Positions 1-6,842 of a DNA stretch of 8,390 nucleotides are shown piece after piece; position 1 is the stretch's first letter; every line of letters begins with the position of its first letter. The DNA is from Propionibacteriaceae bacterium (GTDB lineage: Bacteria; Actinomycetota; Actinomycetes; Propionibacteriales; Propionibacteriaceae): contig JAGXHS010000150.1 in assembly GCA_024636075.1 (NCBI GenBank), forward strand, positions 1-8,390, in the 5' to 3' direction. Both the position numbers and the translations under genes were made by a program. The notes under the pieces were generated by a model. The model was not told the DNA's origin and did no database searches. It worked only from the letters and a program-made list of their open reading frames with translations.

Positions 1-2075
1 ACCTTGAACAGGTCCTGCGGGTACCGCAGATGCTCCAGCAGCTGTACCGAGACCTCCGACTTCGGCTGCACCGTTCCGGGATACACCTTCATCCAGGTGC
101 GCACGATCGGGTCCTCCTCGTCCCACTGGTACAGGGTGACGGTGCCGTCGGCCGCATCAACGACTGCCTTGACAGAGTTGCGCATGTAGTTCACCGGCTG
201 CGACAACTGGATCATCCGCTGGTCAGCCAACGAGTCCGAGGTGGCGGTCCGCAGATCCAACTGGGTGGAGTTGGGGTAGTTGCCGGACGTGGTGTAGCCG
301 TCAACGATCCACAGGATCCGGCCGTCCACCACTGCCGGGTAGGCATCGGAATCCACCGTCAACCATGGGGCCACCTTGCGCACCCGCTCGATCGGCTGAC
401 GGTCGTAGAGGATCTTCGACTCGCTGTTGACACGGTTGCTGAGCAGCAGGTTGATATCAGCGAAACGCAGCGCGTACAGCGTCCGGGTGAACCAGTTGCC
501 GATCGCAACGCCGCCCTTGCCGTCGTAAGTGTTGCGCTTCTCGGCGCCCTGGTCGCCACCCCCGGGCGTGTCCAGCTCGACCGGATCGGTGCCGGCTGGC
601 GCGCCGACGACCGCAAAGTTCTCGCTCCGTTCACCAAAGTAGATCCGTGGTTCGTGCTCTGGCAGCACACCCACGGTCGGGATGTCACCAGAGATCCAGG
701 CCGGCGAGTCGCCGTTCCACCGGTTGCCGTAGGCGGCGACCAGACCGTAGCCATGGGTGAATACCGTGTGCAAGTTGTTCCAGCTGTTATCTGGCAATGC
801 TTCGAGTTCCAGCTCACGGGCTGCCACCACGGCGTCGGTGAACTGGCCGTCGATCGTGTAGCGATCCACATCCAGCACCTTGGGGAAGGCATAGTAGCCA
901 CGAACCTGCTGCAACTGCTCGAATGCTGGTGGCACGATCACCGGATCCACCAGTCGGATGCCGGGCAACGCCGCCGCGTCCGCGCGTAGCTGCCCGGCGC
1001 TGGTGGTGGTCTTTGCGGAATAGTTCTGGATCTTCACCTCCTCGATGCCGAACGCAGCACGGGTCGCCTTGATGTTCTCTTCGATGTAGGGGCGTTCCTT
1101 GATCGGCTCGTCCGGCCTCACGTTGAAACGTTGCACGATCGCCGGGTAGATGCCACCAATGATGATCGATGACACCAGCATCAGAACCAGTGAGATCAGC
1201 GGGATGCGCCACCGGCGCAGCCACACGTTCGCCACGAACAGCCCCGCGCAGATGAAGGAAATGGCCGCCATCACCAGTTTCGCAATCACCCGGGAATTGT
1301 CGTCGGTGTAATTTATGCCGGTGAACAGCGAGTTCTGGGTCACCGAGAAGCCGTAGCGATCCAAGAGGTTCGAGAGGCCATAGATCACCAACACGACGGC
1401 CATCAGCACCGAGACGTGCACCTGAGCAGCCGAACCCATCGGGGCACCCTGGCGAATCAGTCGCGGCTGGCCATTCTCCGTCGGCACCACCCGGTAGCTG
1501 CGCAACGCTCCCATCGCGAAGTGCGCCACAGCAGCAACCAGCGTCGAGACCACGAAGGCGGTCATCAGGAACCCGAGCACGTAGCGGTACCAGGGGTAGT
1601 CGAAGATGTAGAAGGACACGTCGCGGTTGAAGTAGGGGTCGTTCAAACCGAAGCTGGTGCCCCGGCGCCAGGCGAGGAAGGTGTCCACCTGGCTGGCCGC
1701 GGACACGCCGGCCATCAGCCCCAGTACGACCGCCGGAATCACCACCGACGACACCCGGCGAAGATCCATGATGTCGCCGAAGCGGTCAAGCAGCTGTGAC
1801 GGTTCCGCGCTGCGGACCCGCGGTCGCAGCCGCTGTGCCAGCAGCAGGTTCGCAGCCACCAACGCGGCCATCACGACAGCGAAGATTGCGAACAGCACCA
1901 CCGATGTCGCCAGTCGGGTGGTGAACACTGTGCGGAATCCGATCGAGGTGTACCACAGCCAATCGGTGCGGATCCGGGCGAAGATGGCGAACGCCACAAC
2001 CACGGCGGCCACACCAGCAGCCAGCGGCCACCAGTTGCGGCCGGTGTTCGCGGGGCTTCGGAGAGTCTCAGTCAC
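1..2075 (-). CDS. UPF0182 family membrane protein, 3' end outside window
   Basis: I recognise this as the actinobacterial UPF0182 family (Rv3193c type), whose molecular function is unknown. The frame is open from GTG at 2075 to the window edge, giving 691 codons; family members are usually about 950-1000 residues, so roughly the last 250-300 are missing. About seven hydrophobic segments lie near residues 14-34, 56-80, 109-128, 166-186, 218-238, 264-285 and 291-314. They are followed by a large soluble, probably extracytoplasmic domain with family-like stretches such as FGLNDPYFNRDVSFYIFDYP and HTVFTHGYGLVAAYGNRW. The GTG start is preceded by GAGGA with 7 nt spacing. It is the last visible gene of the minus-strand operon, 30 nt after the PPA1309-like gene. 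No frameshift is seen. The family call is confident; the role, perhaps in the envelope, is inference. Confidence 0.93.
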   Translation of the reverse strand, partial: MTETLRSPANTGRNWWPLAAGVAAVVVAFAIFARIRTDWLWYTSIGFRTVFTTRLATSVVLFAIFAVVMAALVAANLLLAQRLRPRVRSAEPSQLLDRFGDIMDLRRVSSVVIPAVVLGLMAGVSAASQVDTFLAWRRGTSFGLNDPYFNRDVSFYIFDYPWYRYVLGFLMTAFVVSTLVAAVAHFAMGALRSYRVVPTENGQPRLIRQGAPMGSAAQVHVSVLMAVVLVIYGLSNLLDRYGFSVTQNSLFTGINYTDDNSRVIAKLVMAAISFICAGLFVANVWLRRWRIPLISLVLMLVSSIIIGGIYPAIVQRFNVRPDEPIKERPYIEENIKATRAAFGIEEVKIQNYSAKTTTSAGQLRADAAALPGIRLVDPVIVPPAFEQLQQVRGYYAFPKVLDVDRYTIDGQFTDAVVAARELELEALPDNSWNNLHTVFTHGYGLVAAYGNRWNGDSPAWISGDIPTVGVLPEHEPRIYFGERSENFAVVGAPAGTDPVELDTPGGGDQGAEKRNTYDGKGGVAIGNWFTRTLYALRFADINLLLSNRVNSESKILYDRQPIERVRKVAPWLTVDSDAYPAVVDGRILWIVDGYTTSGNYPNSTQLDLRTATSDSLADQRMIQLSQPVNYMRNSVKAVVDAADGTVTLYQWDEEDPIVRTWMKVYPGTVQPKSEVSVQLLEHLRYPQDLFK

Positions 2076-2105
2076 GGGGAAGTCCTCTTGTTCAGTTCGT
2101 GTCGT

Positions 2106-2615
2106 TCATTGCAGCGTACCCAGCACACCAGCAGACAGGCCGGGGACGAGGTTGTCGCCGCCAAGCAGTTCGTCAGGTGAGCTCATCAACCGTGCCACTC
2201 CGTGGCTGCTGCCATCCCGCAGCGCACCAACCACCACCCGGATGTCCTGCTTGTCGGGGTGGCTGGCCACGTAGTCGGTCGCGGTGTCATCGTCGGGAAT
2301 GTCGTCCTCGTGTTCCTTGCTCAGGAAGCAGCGTTCCACCACCATCACACAGCCGGCGACGGTCTCGGGCCAGCTGATCCGCTGCAGTGCCCCCAATACA
2401 TCGGCACCGGGATGGAAGTCGTCCTGCTCCACCGACGAGAAACCGTCAGGTGGGGCAGCACCCAGCTGGTTGGCCAGCTGCGGCTCAGCAGCGATCAGGT
2501 CAGCGGTGCGCACCAGTGCGAACAGCCGTGACGGCTGGTCCCATCCGGACGCGCCGACATGGCGCTCGACTTCCACCAGCGAAGCCACCAAGGCGCTGTG
2601 GTCAGGGCTCAACAC
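2106..2615 (-). CDS. PPA1309-like conserved actinobacterial protein
   Basis: This is a 169-residue soluble, acidic protein with no signal peptide or membrane segment. It resembles the uncharacterised family that I recall being named after PPA1309 of Cutibacterium, commonly found beside UPF0182 genes. Supporting stretches are GASGWDQPSRLFALVRT near residues 22-38, ISWPETVAGCVMVVERCFL near 79-97, and a C-terminal LLGGDNLVPGLSAG. The GTG start overlaps the TGA stop of the upstream PDZ/Lon gene by 7 nt (2609-2615), which implies translational coupling. GAAGG lies 7 nt upstream of the start. Its position between a membrane protease and a large membrane protein suggests a cytoplasmic partner of that module, but no catalytic motif is visible and no function can be assigned. 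Confidence 0.85.
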   Translation of the reverse strand: MLSPDHSALVASLVEVERHVGASGWDQPSRLFALVRTADLIAAEPQLANQLGAAPPDGFSSVEQDDFHPGADVLGALQRISWPETVAGCVMVVERCFLSKEHEDDIPDDDTATDYVASHPDKQDIRVVVGALRDGSSHGVARLMSSPDELLGGDNLVPGLSAGVLGTLQ

Positions 2616-3658
2616 GTGGGAACCTTCGTCGCACCCGAGGGCTGCTTCAACAAGTCCAGTGCCGCGATCGCATCCTTCAGGTTGGACACCTTCACCAGGG
2701 GCATCGACGTGTTCACTCCTTCGGTGTCAGCACAGTTCCCCTCCGGCACCAGGAAGGCCTTGGCACCGTCGCGTAGCGCTCCGGCGATCTTCTCCTGGAT
2801 GCCGCCGATGGAACCGATGCTGCCATCGGTGTGGATCTCGCCGGAACCGGCGATGGTGCGTCCCGCGACCAGATCGCCTTTGGTGATCATGTCGTAGATG
2901 CCCAGTGAGAACATCAAACCGGCGCTCGGCCCAACGATCTTCTGGTCGATGCCATAGGTCACCTTCGCCGAGTACTTGTAGCCGACGCTGAAACCCACGC
3001 CCACCCGGGGCACTTTGGTGTCGTCGTTCGACGAGACGGTCGTGATCGTCACCTCCACCGGGGATCCGGCGCGCAGCACGGCGAATTTGACCTCGTCGCC
3101 GACGGATCGGCCCGTCACGATACGTTCCACGTCCTGTGGTGTCTGGACGGCTTCGCCGTCGATGCCCTGCAGCAGGTCGCCGGGCTGCAACTTGTCGAAC
3201 GCCGGGCCGGACAGCACGACGCTCTGCACCACCGGTACTTCGGTCACCGGCTGACCGGCGGCACGGAGCGCGGCGACGACCGCGTCACGCTGTGAGGTGT
3301 CCATCATGCGCACTTCCTCGGCCCGCACCTCCTCCGGCGACTTGCCAGCAGGGTAGATGTAGCCGCGCGGCAAGACGTCACGATTCGGCATCCAGTAGGT
3401 GAACAACCCCTCCGGCAGGCTGAGGTGAGAATCGGCGCGAGTCACCGAGACGGTGGTCATCAACAACTTCCCCGTTGCTGGATATGTTTGCAGGCCGGTG
3501 ATCGCGATCGCAGCAGTGTTGTCGGCGCCCTTCCCCAGCACGTTCACCGTTCGCCCTGGAGCCCATGCGACGAAAGGGATCTGGAACAGCGCCAGTGCCA
3601 GCGCCAACAGAACGAAACACACGGCAGAGACGAGCGCTGTCCAACTCTGCCTGGTCAC
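2609..3658 (-). CDS. PDZ domain / Lon-like serine protease, membrane-anchored (YlbL/Rv3194c type)
   Basis: This is predicted to be a membrane-tethered protease of 349 residues. A hydrophobic N-terminal anchor lies near residues 5-32. A PDZ domain spans about 145-210, with the core GPAFDKLQPGDLLQGIDG. A C-terminal Lon-type proteolytic domain follows. The catalytic dyad is visible as Ser245 in GPSAGL and Lys290 in IQEKIAGA, 45 residues apart, as expected for Lon-family Ser/Lys peptidases. Length fits the Rv3194c/YlbL family. I place the start at the GTG at 3658, which shares GTGA with the moaE stop. An in-frame ATG at 3670 would add four residues, and the frame is open further up only as a shadow of moaE. 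The downstream start overlaps this stop. The substrate is unknown; quality control at the membrane is inference. Confidence 0.92.
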   Translation of the reverse strand: MTRQSWTALVSAVCFVLLALALALFQIPFVAWAPGRTVNVLGKGADNTAAIAITGLQTYPATGKLLMTTVSVTRADSHLSLPEGLFTYWMPNRDVLPRGYIYPAGKSPEEVRAEEVRMMDTSQRDAVVAALRAAGQPVTEVPVVQSVVLSGPAFDKLQPGDLLQGIDGEAVQTPQDVERIVTGRSVGDEVKFAVLRAGSPVEVTITTVSSNDDTKVPRVGVGFSVGYKYSAKVTYGIDQKIVGPSAGLMFSLGIYDMITKGDLVAGRTIAGSGEIHTDGSIGSIGGIQEKIAGALRDGAKAFLVPEGNCADTEGVNTSMPLVKVSNLKDAIAALDLLKQPSGATKVPTC

Positions 3659-4077
3659 AGCTCCACCCATTCCGCATTGCCGACATCGTCGAACTGGTGC
3701 TTCCAGATCGGCACCGACCGCTTGATGTCCTCGATCAGCGCCCTGCAACCGGCAAAGGCTTCGGTGCGGTGCGCAGCTCCGACCGCAAGCACCACCGCCC
3801 GGTCCCCCACCGACAGCGGTCCGACCCGGTGCGCCGCAGAAACAGCGACCACGTCGTGTGCCACTCCAATCCTTTGCGCGGCGTCAGCCAGCCGGCGCTC
3901 CGCATCAGGATGCGCCGAGTAGTCCAGCCGGGATACGGCATGTCCCCCGTCGTGATCACGCACAACGCCGACGAAGATCGCCACCCCACCAACAGCAGAA
4001 TCGTGCACATCGTTCAGGGCAGTGTCAACACTGAGGACATCCTCGGTGATCTGAGCCCGACGCAGCACGGCAGTCAT
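3655..4077 (-). CDS. moaE: Molybdopterin synthase catalytic subunit MoaE
   Basis: MoaE is the large subunit of molybdopterin synthase. With thiocarboxylated MoaD it inserts the dithiolene sulfurs into precursor Z (cPMP) in the cytoplasm. The 140-residue product has the normal family length. It shows FVGVVRDHDGG near the N-terminus (conserved Arg), HRVGPLSVGDRAVVLAVGAA, and the C-terminal active-site stretch KRSVPIWKHQ containing both conserved lysines. I chose the ATG at 4077; in-frame ATGs at 4083 and 4104 are possible. AGGG lies 8 nt upstream of 4077, but the same bases form a possible -10 box, so the mRNA may be leaderless. It is the first gene of the operon and overlaps the PDZ/Lon gene by 4 nt. 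No moaD or other molybdenum cofactor gene is in the window. Confidence 0.95.
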   Translation of the reverse strand: MTAVLRRAQITEDVLSVDTALNDVHDSAVGGVAIFVGVVRDHDGGHAVSRLDYSAHPDAERRLADAAQRIGVAHDVVAVSAAHRVGPLSVGDRAVVLAVGAAHRTEAFAGCRALIEDIKRSVPIWKHQFDDVGNAEWVEL

Positions 4078-4095
4078 GCGCATCACCCTACCGTG
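4071..4095 (-). promoter_or_regulatory. Possible -10 box and leaderless start for moaE
   Basis: Read on the minus strand, TAGGGT fits the TAnnnT pattern of actinobacterial -10 boxes and lies 7 nt before the ATG at 4077. Initiation would fall on or next to the A of the start codon. No good -35 box is present at 16-18 nt. The same bases could instead be read as a weak Shine-Dalgarno sequence (AGGG). Confidence 0.35.
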
Positions 4096-4212
4096 AGGGG
4101 ACAACCAACTCCCGATGCCCCACGGCGCACCTCACGATTGGTGCCATGGGGAACAATGGAGCCTATCGGCTCGTTGTCGGAAGAGCTGAGATCGTGTCGA
4201 ACAGGAGCAGCC

Positions 4213-5571
4213 ATGAGTAGCGACGGACCGTCATCCTCCGATCCCCGAGACGATGGGGACCGCAACCCGATGGAGGAGATGCTGCGCCAACTTGGCATCA
4301 ACCTCGGCCCCGACGGGCAGGTGGATCTGGAGGCTCTGATCAAGCAGATGCAGTCCCGGCTGGGCGCGATGGGCATCTTCCCAGGGGCACCGGGCAGCAC
4401 CGGCATTCCGTGGGAACAGACCCGGCAGGCCGCGCGCAGGGTGGCCTCCCTCCAAGGGGACGACCCGACACCATCGCGCGCTTCCCAGCACGGGCTGGCC
4501 GACGCGCTACGGCTGGTGGACAGTTGGCTGGACGAAGCCAGCGATTTCCCGGCGCTGCAAAGTCAACCCGTCGTGTGGAGCAGGGCCGATTGGGTGGAGA
4601 AGACTTTCTCCGCCTGGCAGCGCATCACCGAACCGATCGTCACCTCCATCGCCAGCGCGATGGGGCGGATGCTCACCGAGCAGACCGGCGACGCGCCGCA
4701 GGAGTTGGCCGGGCTCACCCAGATGCTGACCCCGATGCTGGACCGGATGGCGTCACAGATGTACTCGATGCAGTTGGCCGAGGCCATCGGGAAGCTCTCC
4801 GGCGAGGTGGTGTCCGGCTCCGAGATCGGTGTCCAACTGTTGTCAACCTCACAGGTGGCGTTGCTTCCCACCAACATTGCTGCCTTCGCCGACGGGCTCG
4901 ACGTGAGCTCGGACGACGTGCTGTTGTACATCACTCTTCGTGAAGCGGCCCGCCAGCGGCTCTTCGAGTCCGTCGCGTGGCTCGGTCCGCAGCTGTTGGC
5001 GATGTTGGAGCACTACGCTCGCGAGATCCGGATCGACGGGCACGCACTGGAGGAATCGATCGACATCGAGTCGATGCAGGACTTCACGCCCGAAAAGCTC
5101 GCCGAGGTGTCCCAGCAACTGCAGGGAAAGTTGTTCGAACCGGCTCGCACCGCCGAACAGTTGGAGATTCTGGGACGGTTGGAGACCCTGCTGGCCCTGA
5201 TCGAGGGTTGGGTCGATCACGTGACTGCCCAGGCCGCGGGCCGTTGGATGCCGGACGAGCCGCAGCTCGCCGAAACGCTGCGCCGCCGCCGTGCCAGCGG
5301 CGGGCCGGCCGAGAGCGTGTTCTCCTCTCTGGTGGGGCTGGAACTACGACCCCGCCGGGTGCGGGATGCCACCAACCTGTGGGCTGCGCTCCGTGGTAAG
5401 CGCGGCACCGGCGGGCGTGACGCAGTGTGGCACCACCCTGATCTGATGCCCACCGCTGCCGACTTGGACGATCCCCTGGGTTACGTCAATCCCGACCCTG
5501 CACTCCGGCCGGGTGACGATCTGGACGCCGAACTGCAGAAGCTTCTCACCGAGGAGTCTGAGGGCGACTGA
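4213..5571 (+). CDS. DUF2342 family protein (so-called zinc-dependent metalloprotease), degenerate motif
   Basis: This is a 452-residue soluble protein of the actinobacterial DUF2342 family (Rv3195 type), often annotated as zinc-dependent metalloprotease or F420-biosynthesis-associated hydrolase; true activity is unproven. The N-terminal 35 residues are polar and Asp/Ser-rich. An alpha-helical body follows, with ALLPTNIAAFADGL near 215-228, LREAARQRLF at 242-251, IEGWVDHVTAQAAG near 330-343, and the C-terminal signature RDAVWHHPDLMPTAADLDDP near 402-421. At the place where a metalloprotease would carry HExxH, this protein reads REAAR, lacking both histidines. ACAGGAGCAGCC before the ATG at 4213 gives a good ribosome binding site; the open frame upstream to 3565 is antisense to moaE and the PDZ/Lon gene. 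It is divergent from the moaE operon and overlaps the next gene tail-to-tail by 26 nt. Confidence 0.9.
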   Translation: MSSDGPSSSDPRDDGDRNPMEEMLRQLGINLGPDGQVDLEALIKQMQSRLGAMGIFPGAPGSTGIPWEQTRQAARRVASLQGDDPTPSRASQHGLADALRLVDSWLDEASDFPALQSQPVVWSRADWVEKTFSAWQRITEPIVTSIASAMGRMLTEQTGDAPQELAGLTQMLTPMLDRMASQMYSMQLAEAIGKLSGEVVSGSEIGVQLLSTSQVALLPTNIAAFADGLDVSSDDVLLYITLREAARQRLFESVAWLGPQLLAMLEHYAREIRIDGHALEESIDIESMQDFTPEKLAEVSQQLQGKLFEPARTAEQLEILGRLETLLALIEGWVDHVTAQAAGRWMPDEPQLAETLRRRRASGGPAESVFSSLVGLELRPRRVRDATNLWAALRGKRGTGGRDAVWHHPDLMPTAADLDDPLGYVNPDPALRPGDDLDAELQKLLTEESEGD

Positions 5572-6097
5572 GGGCTGCCTGCCACCCCTCGAGGAAGCCG
5601 CGCGCCTTCGCGGCTTTGGGAAACCGTTCGAGGATCTGATGGAACCGGGCGGTGTGATTCGCTTCGACCAGATGCGCCAACTCGTGCAGCAGCACGTAGT
5701 CGAGGACCCAGTCCGGCATCGTGGTCATTCTGTCCGACAGTCTGATCTGACCCGTTGCGGGGGTGCATGAGCCCCAGCGGTGTTCCTGGTTCGCCACCCA
5801 CCGAACGCCAGCGGGGCGCACCGGAGCGTCAGTGAACGGATCGAGGTAGCGGACCGCCAGGGCCTCGGCGCGGCGCCCCAGGGACTCGGAATCGACGGAA
5901 GTTCCCTCTGCTGTGCGGTCAAGCAATCGCTTCACCGTCTCGCGGACGGCACGCTGCTCCTCGGACCGACGCATCCCCGCCGGCACCATCACCACGATGC
6001 TGTCGCCTTCGCGGCGCGCGCTGATCGTCTTTCGACGTCGTGCGCTGCGCCGCACCACGACAGCTGACTCTGCCGCGTCCGCCTGCGAAGAACTCAT
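5546..6097 (-). CDS. YgjP/DUF45-type zinc metallopeptidase (M48-like)
   Basis: This is a 183-residue predicted zinc metallopeptidase of the YgjP/DUF45 family. The metal-binding motif HELAH is at residues 138-142, followed by EANHTARFH, which supplies further conserved histidines (148 and 153). The upstream family motif RWGSCT is at 107-112. A basic N-terminal stretch (RRSARRRKTISARRE) corresponds to the short beta-rich start of these proteins. No signal peptide or membrane segment is visible, so it is probably cytoplasmic. The ATG at 6097 fits the family length, although its ribosome binding site is weak; the frame stays open to 6706 but the extra sequence has no protein-like character. Its 3' end overlaps the convergent DUF2342 gene at 5546-5571. 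The physiological substrate is unknown. Confidence 0.93.
   Translation of the reverse strand: MSSSQADAAESAVVVRRSARRRKTISARREGDSIVVMVPAGMRRSEEQRAVRETVKRLLDRTAEGTSVDSESLGRRAEALAVRYLDPFTDAPVRPAGVRWVANQEHRWGSCTPATGQIRLSDRMTTMPDWVLDYVLLHELAHLVEANHTARFHQILERFPKAAKARGFLEGWQAALSRPQTPR
5595..5617 (+). terminator. Hairpin at convergent gene ends, possible terminator
   Basis: AAGCCGCG (5595-5602) pairs perfectly with CGCGGCTT (5609-5616) around a 6-nt loop, followed by only three T. It starts 24 nt after the DUF2342 stop and lies inside the last codons of the opposing metallopeptidase gene. It could terminate plus-strand transcription, but the short T run makes this uncertain. It may instead reflect the Lys/Ala-rich codons there. 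Confidence 0.35.
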
Positions 6098-6198
6098 GTA
6101 CCCAGCTTCGCAGCTCAGCCACGGCAGGTGTCCGGCGCCGCGGGGAATATCGACACCGCACTGGTGTGAGCTCACGCCTGAGAGTTGTCCGAGTTTGC

Positions 6199-6228
6199 TT
6201 GACGAGGGACGATGGCGCCCAGTAGGTT
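6199..6228 (+). promoter_or_regulatory. Sigma-70-like promoter candidate
   Basis: TTGACG (6199-6204) and TAGGTT (6223-6228) are separated by 18 nt and match the TTGACa and TAnnnT patterns of actinobacterial housekeeping promoters. Initiation would fall near 6235-6236, immediately before the long hairpin. No coding region starts within 275 nt downstream, so the product would be a small RNA or a long leader for the DUF5679 gene. Confidence 0.5.
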
Positions 6229-6236
6229 CATTGCCA

Positions 6237-6304
6237 GGCCCTCGGCCGGTCGATCGTGTGCAGGGGAAGGCAGACGATCTCGACCGCCGAGGGCCCATTT
6301 CTTG
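6237..6304 (+). ncRNA. Candidate structured small RNA or early terminator hairpin
   Basis: GGCCCTCGGC (6237-6246) pairs with GCCGAGGGCC (6286-6295). After a one-base bulge, GGTCGA pairs with TCGACC. After a two-base bulge on the other side, TCGT pairs with ACGA, and TGC with GCA closes an 8-nt loop after one mismatch. That totals about 23 base pairs. The 3' side is followed by CATTTCTTG on the plus strand, a moderately T-rich tail, whereas the minus-strand side has none. The promoter candidate directly upstream would start transcription at the foot of the stem. It could be a tiny hairpin RNA ending at its own terminator, a leader attenuator for the DUF5679 gene, or a structure in the 5' region of the minus-strand metallopeptidase transcript. 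The structure is seen directly; transcription is inference. Confidence 0.4.
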
Positions 6305-6457
6305 TGCAGCAGCCCTGCCCAGCTCGGCTGTCGTCGGTGCGGGATGTTTTTGCCATGACCACCGGTGCATTCCGAGTCGCATGTGCGGCGTCGATCTCTT
6401 CCTGGGCCCGCGTGTCTGCCCCGCACAAACACCTAGGGCACTAGAGTTGCCGAGTAC

Positions 6458-6495
6458 TGGTCCCATGGGAAATACCCTGCGGGGCCGTGGGACCA
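6458..6495 (+). promoter_or_regulatory. Leader hairpin upstream of the DUF5679 gene
   Basis: TGGTCCCA (6458-6465) and TGGGACCA (6488-6495) form a perfect 8-bp stem. The 22-nt apical part can form an inner GGG/CCC helix with loop AAATA. The stem ends 6 nt before the ribosome binding site AGGAGG. If TAGAGT at 6442-6447 is the -10 box, the transcript would begin just before this stem, so it could be a 5'-end stabiliser or an operator-like dyad. Confidence 0.4.
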
Positions 6496-6511
6496 AGAGC
6501 AAGGAGGAAGC

Positions 6512-6673
6512 GTGGCTGACGAAACCTACAGCGGAGATTTCTACTGCGTGAAGTGCAAGGAAAAGCGCCAGGCCGAAGGCAACGTGGTCGTCAACGCAAA
6601 AGGCACCCGGATGGCGAAGGCCAAGTGCCCCGTGTGCGGGACCAACCTGAACCGGATCCTCGGCAAGGCCTGA
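6512..6673 (+). CDS. DUF5679 family small zinc-ribbon protein
   Basis: This is a 53-residue protein with two CxxC knuckles, CVKC at residues 12-15 and CPVC at 39-42, about 23 residues apart, which is a typical small zinc ribbon. The N-terminal YSGDFYCVKCKEKR and the central GTRMAKAKCPVCGT match the DUF5679 family of actinobacteria, whose function is unknown. The protein is basic between the knuckles, so a nucleic-acid or ribosome-associated role is possible, but this is inference. The GTG start is supported by a very strong ribosome binding site, AAGGAGGAAGC, and the ATG inside the frame (codon 34) is too late. It is transcribed alone: a leader hairpin lies before it and a terminator-like hairpin follows 8 nt after the stop. 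Confidence 0.9.
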   Translation: MADETYSGDFYCVKCKEKRQAEGNVVVNAKGTRMAKAKCPVCGTNLNRILGKA

Positions 6674-6681
6674 TCCAACGA

Positions 6682-6726
6682 CAGCTGAACCGGGGGTCCA
6701 TCGCAAGATGCCCCCGGTTCTTGCTG
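6682..6726 (+). terminator. Intrinsic terminator after the DUF5679 gene
   Basis: AACCGGGGG (6688-6696) pairs with CCCCCGGTT (6711-6719) around a 14-nt loop, and CAGC/GCTG at 6682-6685 and 6723-6726 can extend the base. TTCTTG follows the inner stem. The strong GC stem right after an isolated gene supports a terminator, although the T tract is short, as is common in high-GC actinobacteria. Confidence 0.7.
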
Positions 6727-6842
6727 TCCGGACCTGCTTGCGGTGTTGTCTGCGAGGTCACATCCGTTGTCATGATGTGCAGGTCGGTGTCCGCTGGCTC
6801 GCCGCCGACTCGTCATTCGGGCAGCTGTGACCATGATCAGTG

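Larger units (their letters stand above)
6098..6511. other. Intergenic region of 414 nt without a convincing gene
   Basis: The region separates the minus-strand metallopeptidase from the plus-strand DUF5679 gene. Open frames here, including a 42-codon minus frame from 6356 to 6228, have low-complexity Arg/Pro/Ser-rich translations and poor ribosome binding sites, so I do not call them. What it does hold is a plus-strand promoter candidate at 6199-6228, a long hairpin at 6237-6295, a possible -10 box TAGAGT at 6442-6447, and a second hairpin at 6458-6495 just before the DUF5679 ribosome binding site. Confidence 0.6.

Noticed and set aside
30..989. A 319-codon plus-strand open frame
   Set aside because: It lies fully antisense to the clearly recognisable UPF0182 gene, and its translation has no protein-family character.
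3565..4212. Upstream extension of the DUF2342 frame by 216 codons
   Set aside because: It is antisense to moaE and the PDZ/Lon gene, and the ATG at 4213 has a good ribosome binding site and gives the normal family length.
6347..6351. TTTTT run as a terminator tail
   Set aside because: No stem ends directly before it; the nearest CAGC/GCTG hairpin is too short and too far upstream.
6228..6356. A 42-codon minus-strand ORF beginning MAKTSRTDD
   Set aside because: It has only a weak ribosome binding site, and most of it is explained by the long hairpin it overlaps.
6098..6706. Upstream extension of the DUF45 metallopeptidase frame by about 200 codons
   Set aside because: The translation is Arg/Pro/Ser-rich without domain features, crosses the DUF5679 gene antisense, and would greatly exceed the family length.
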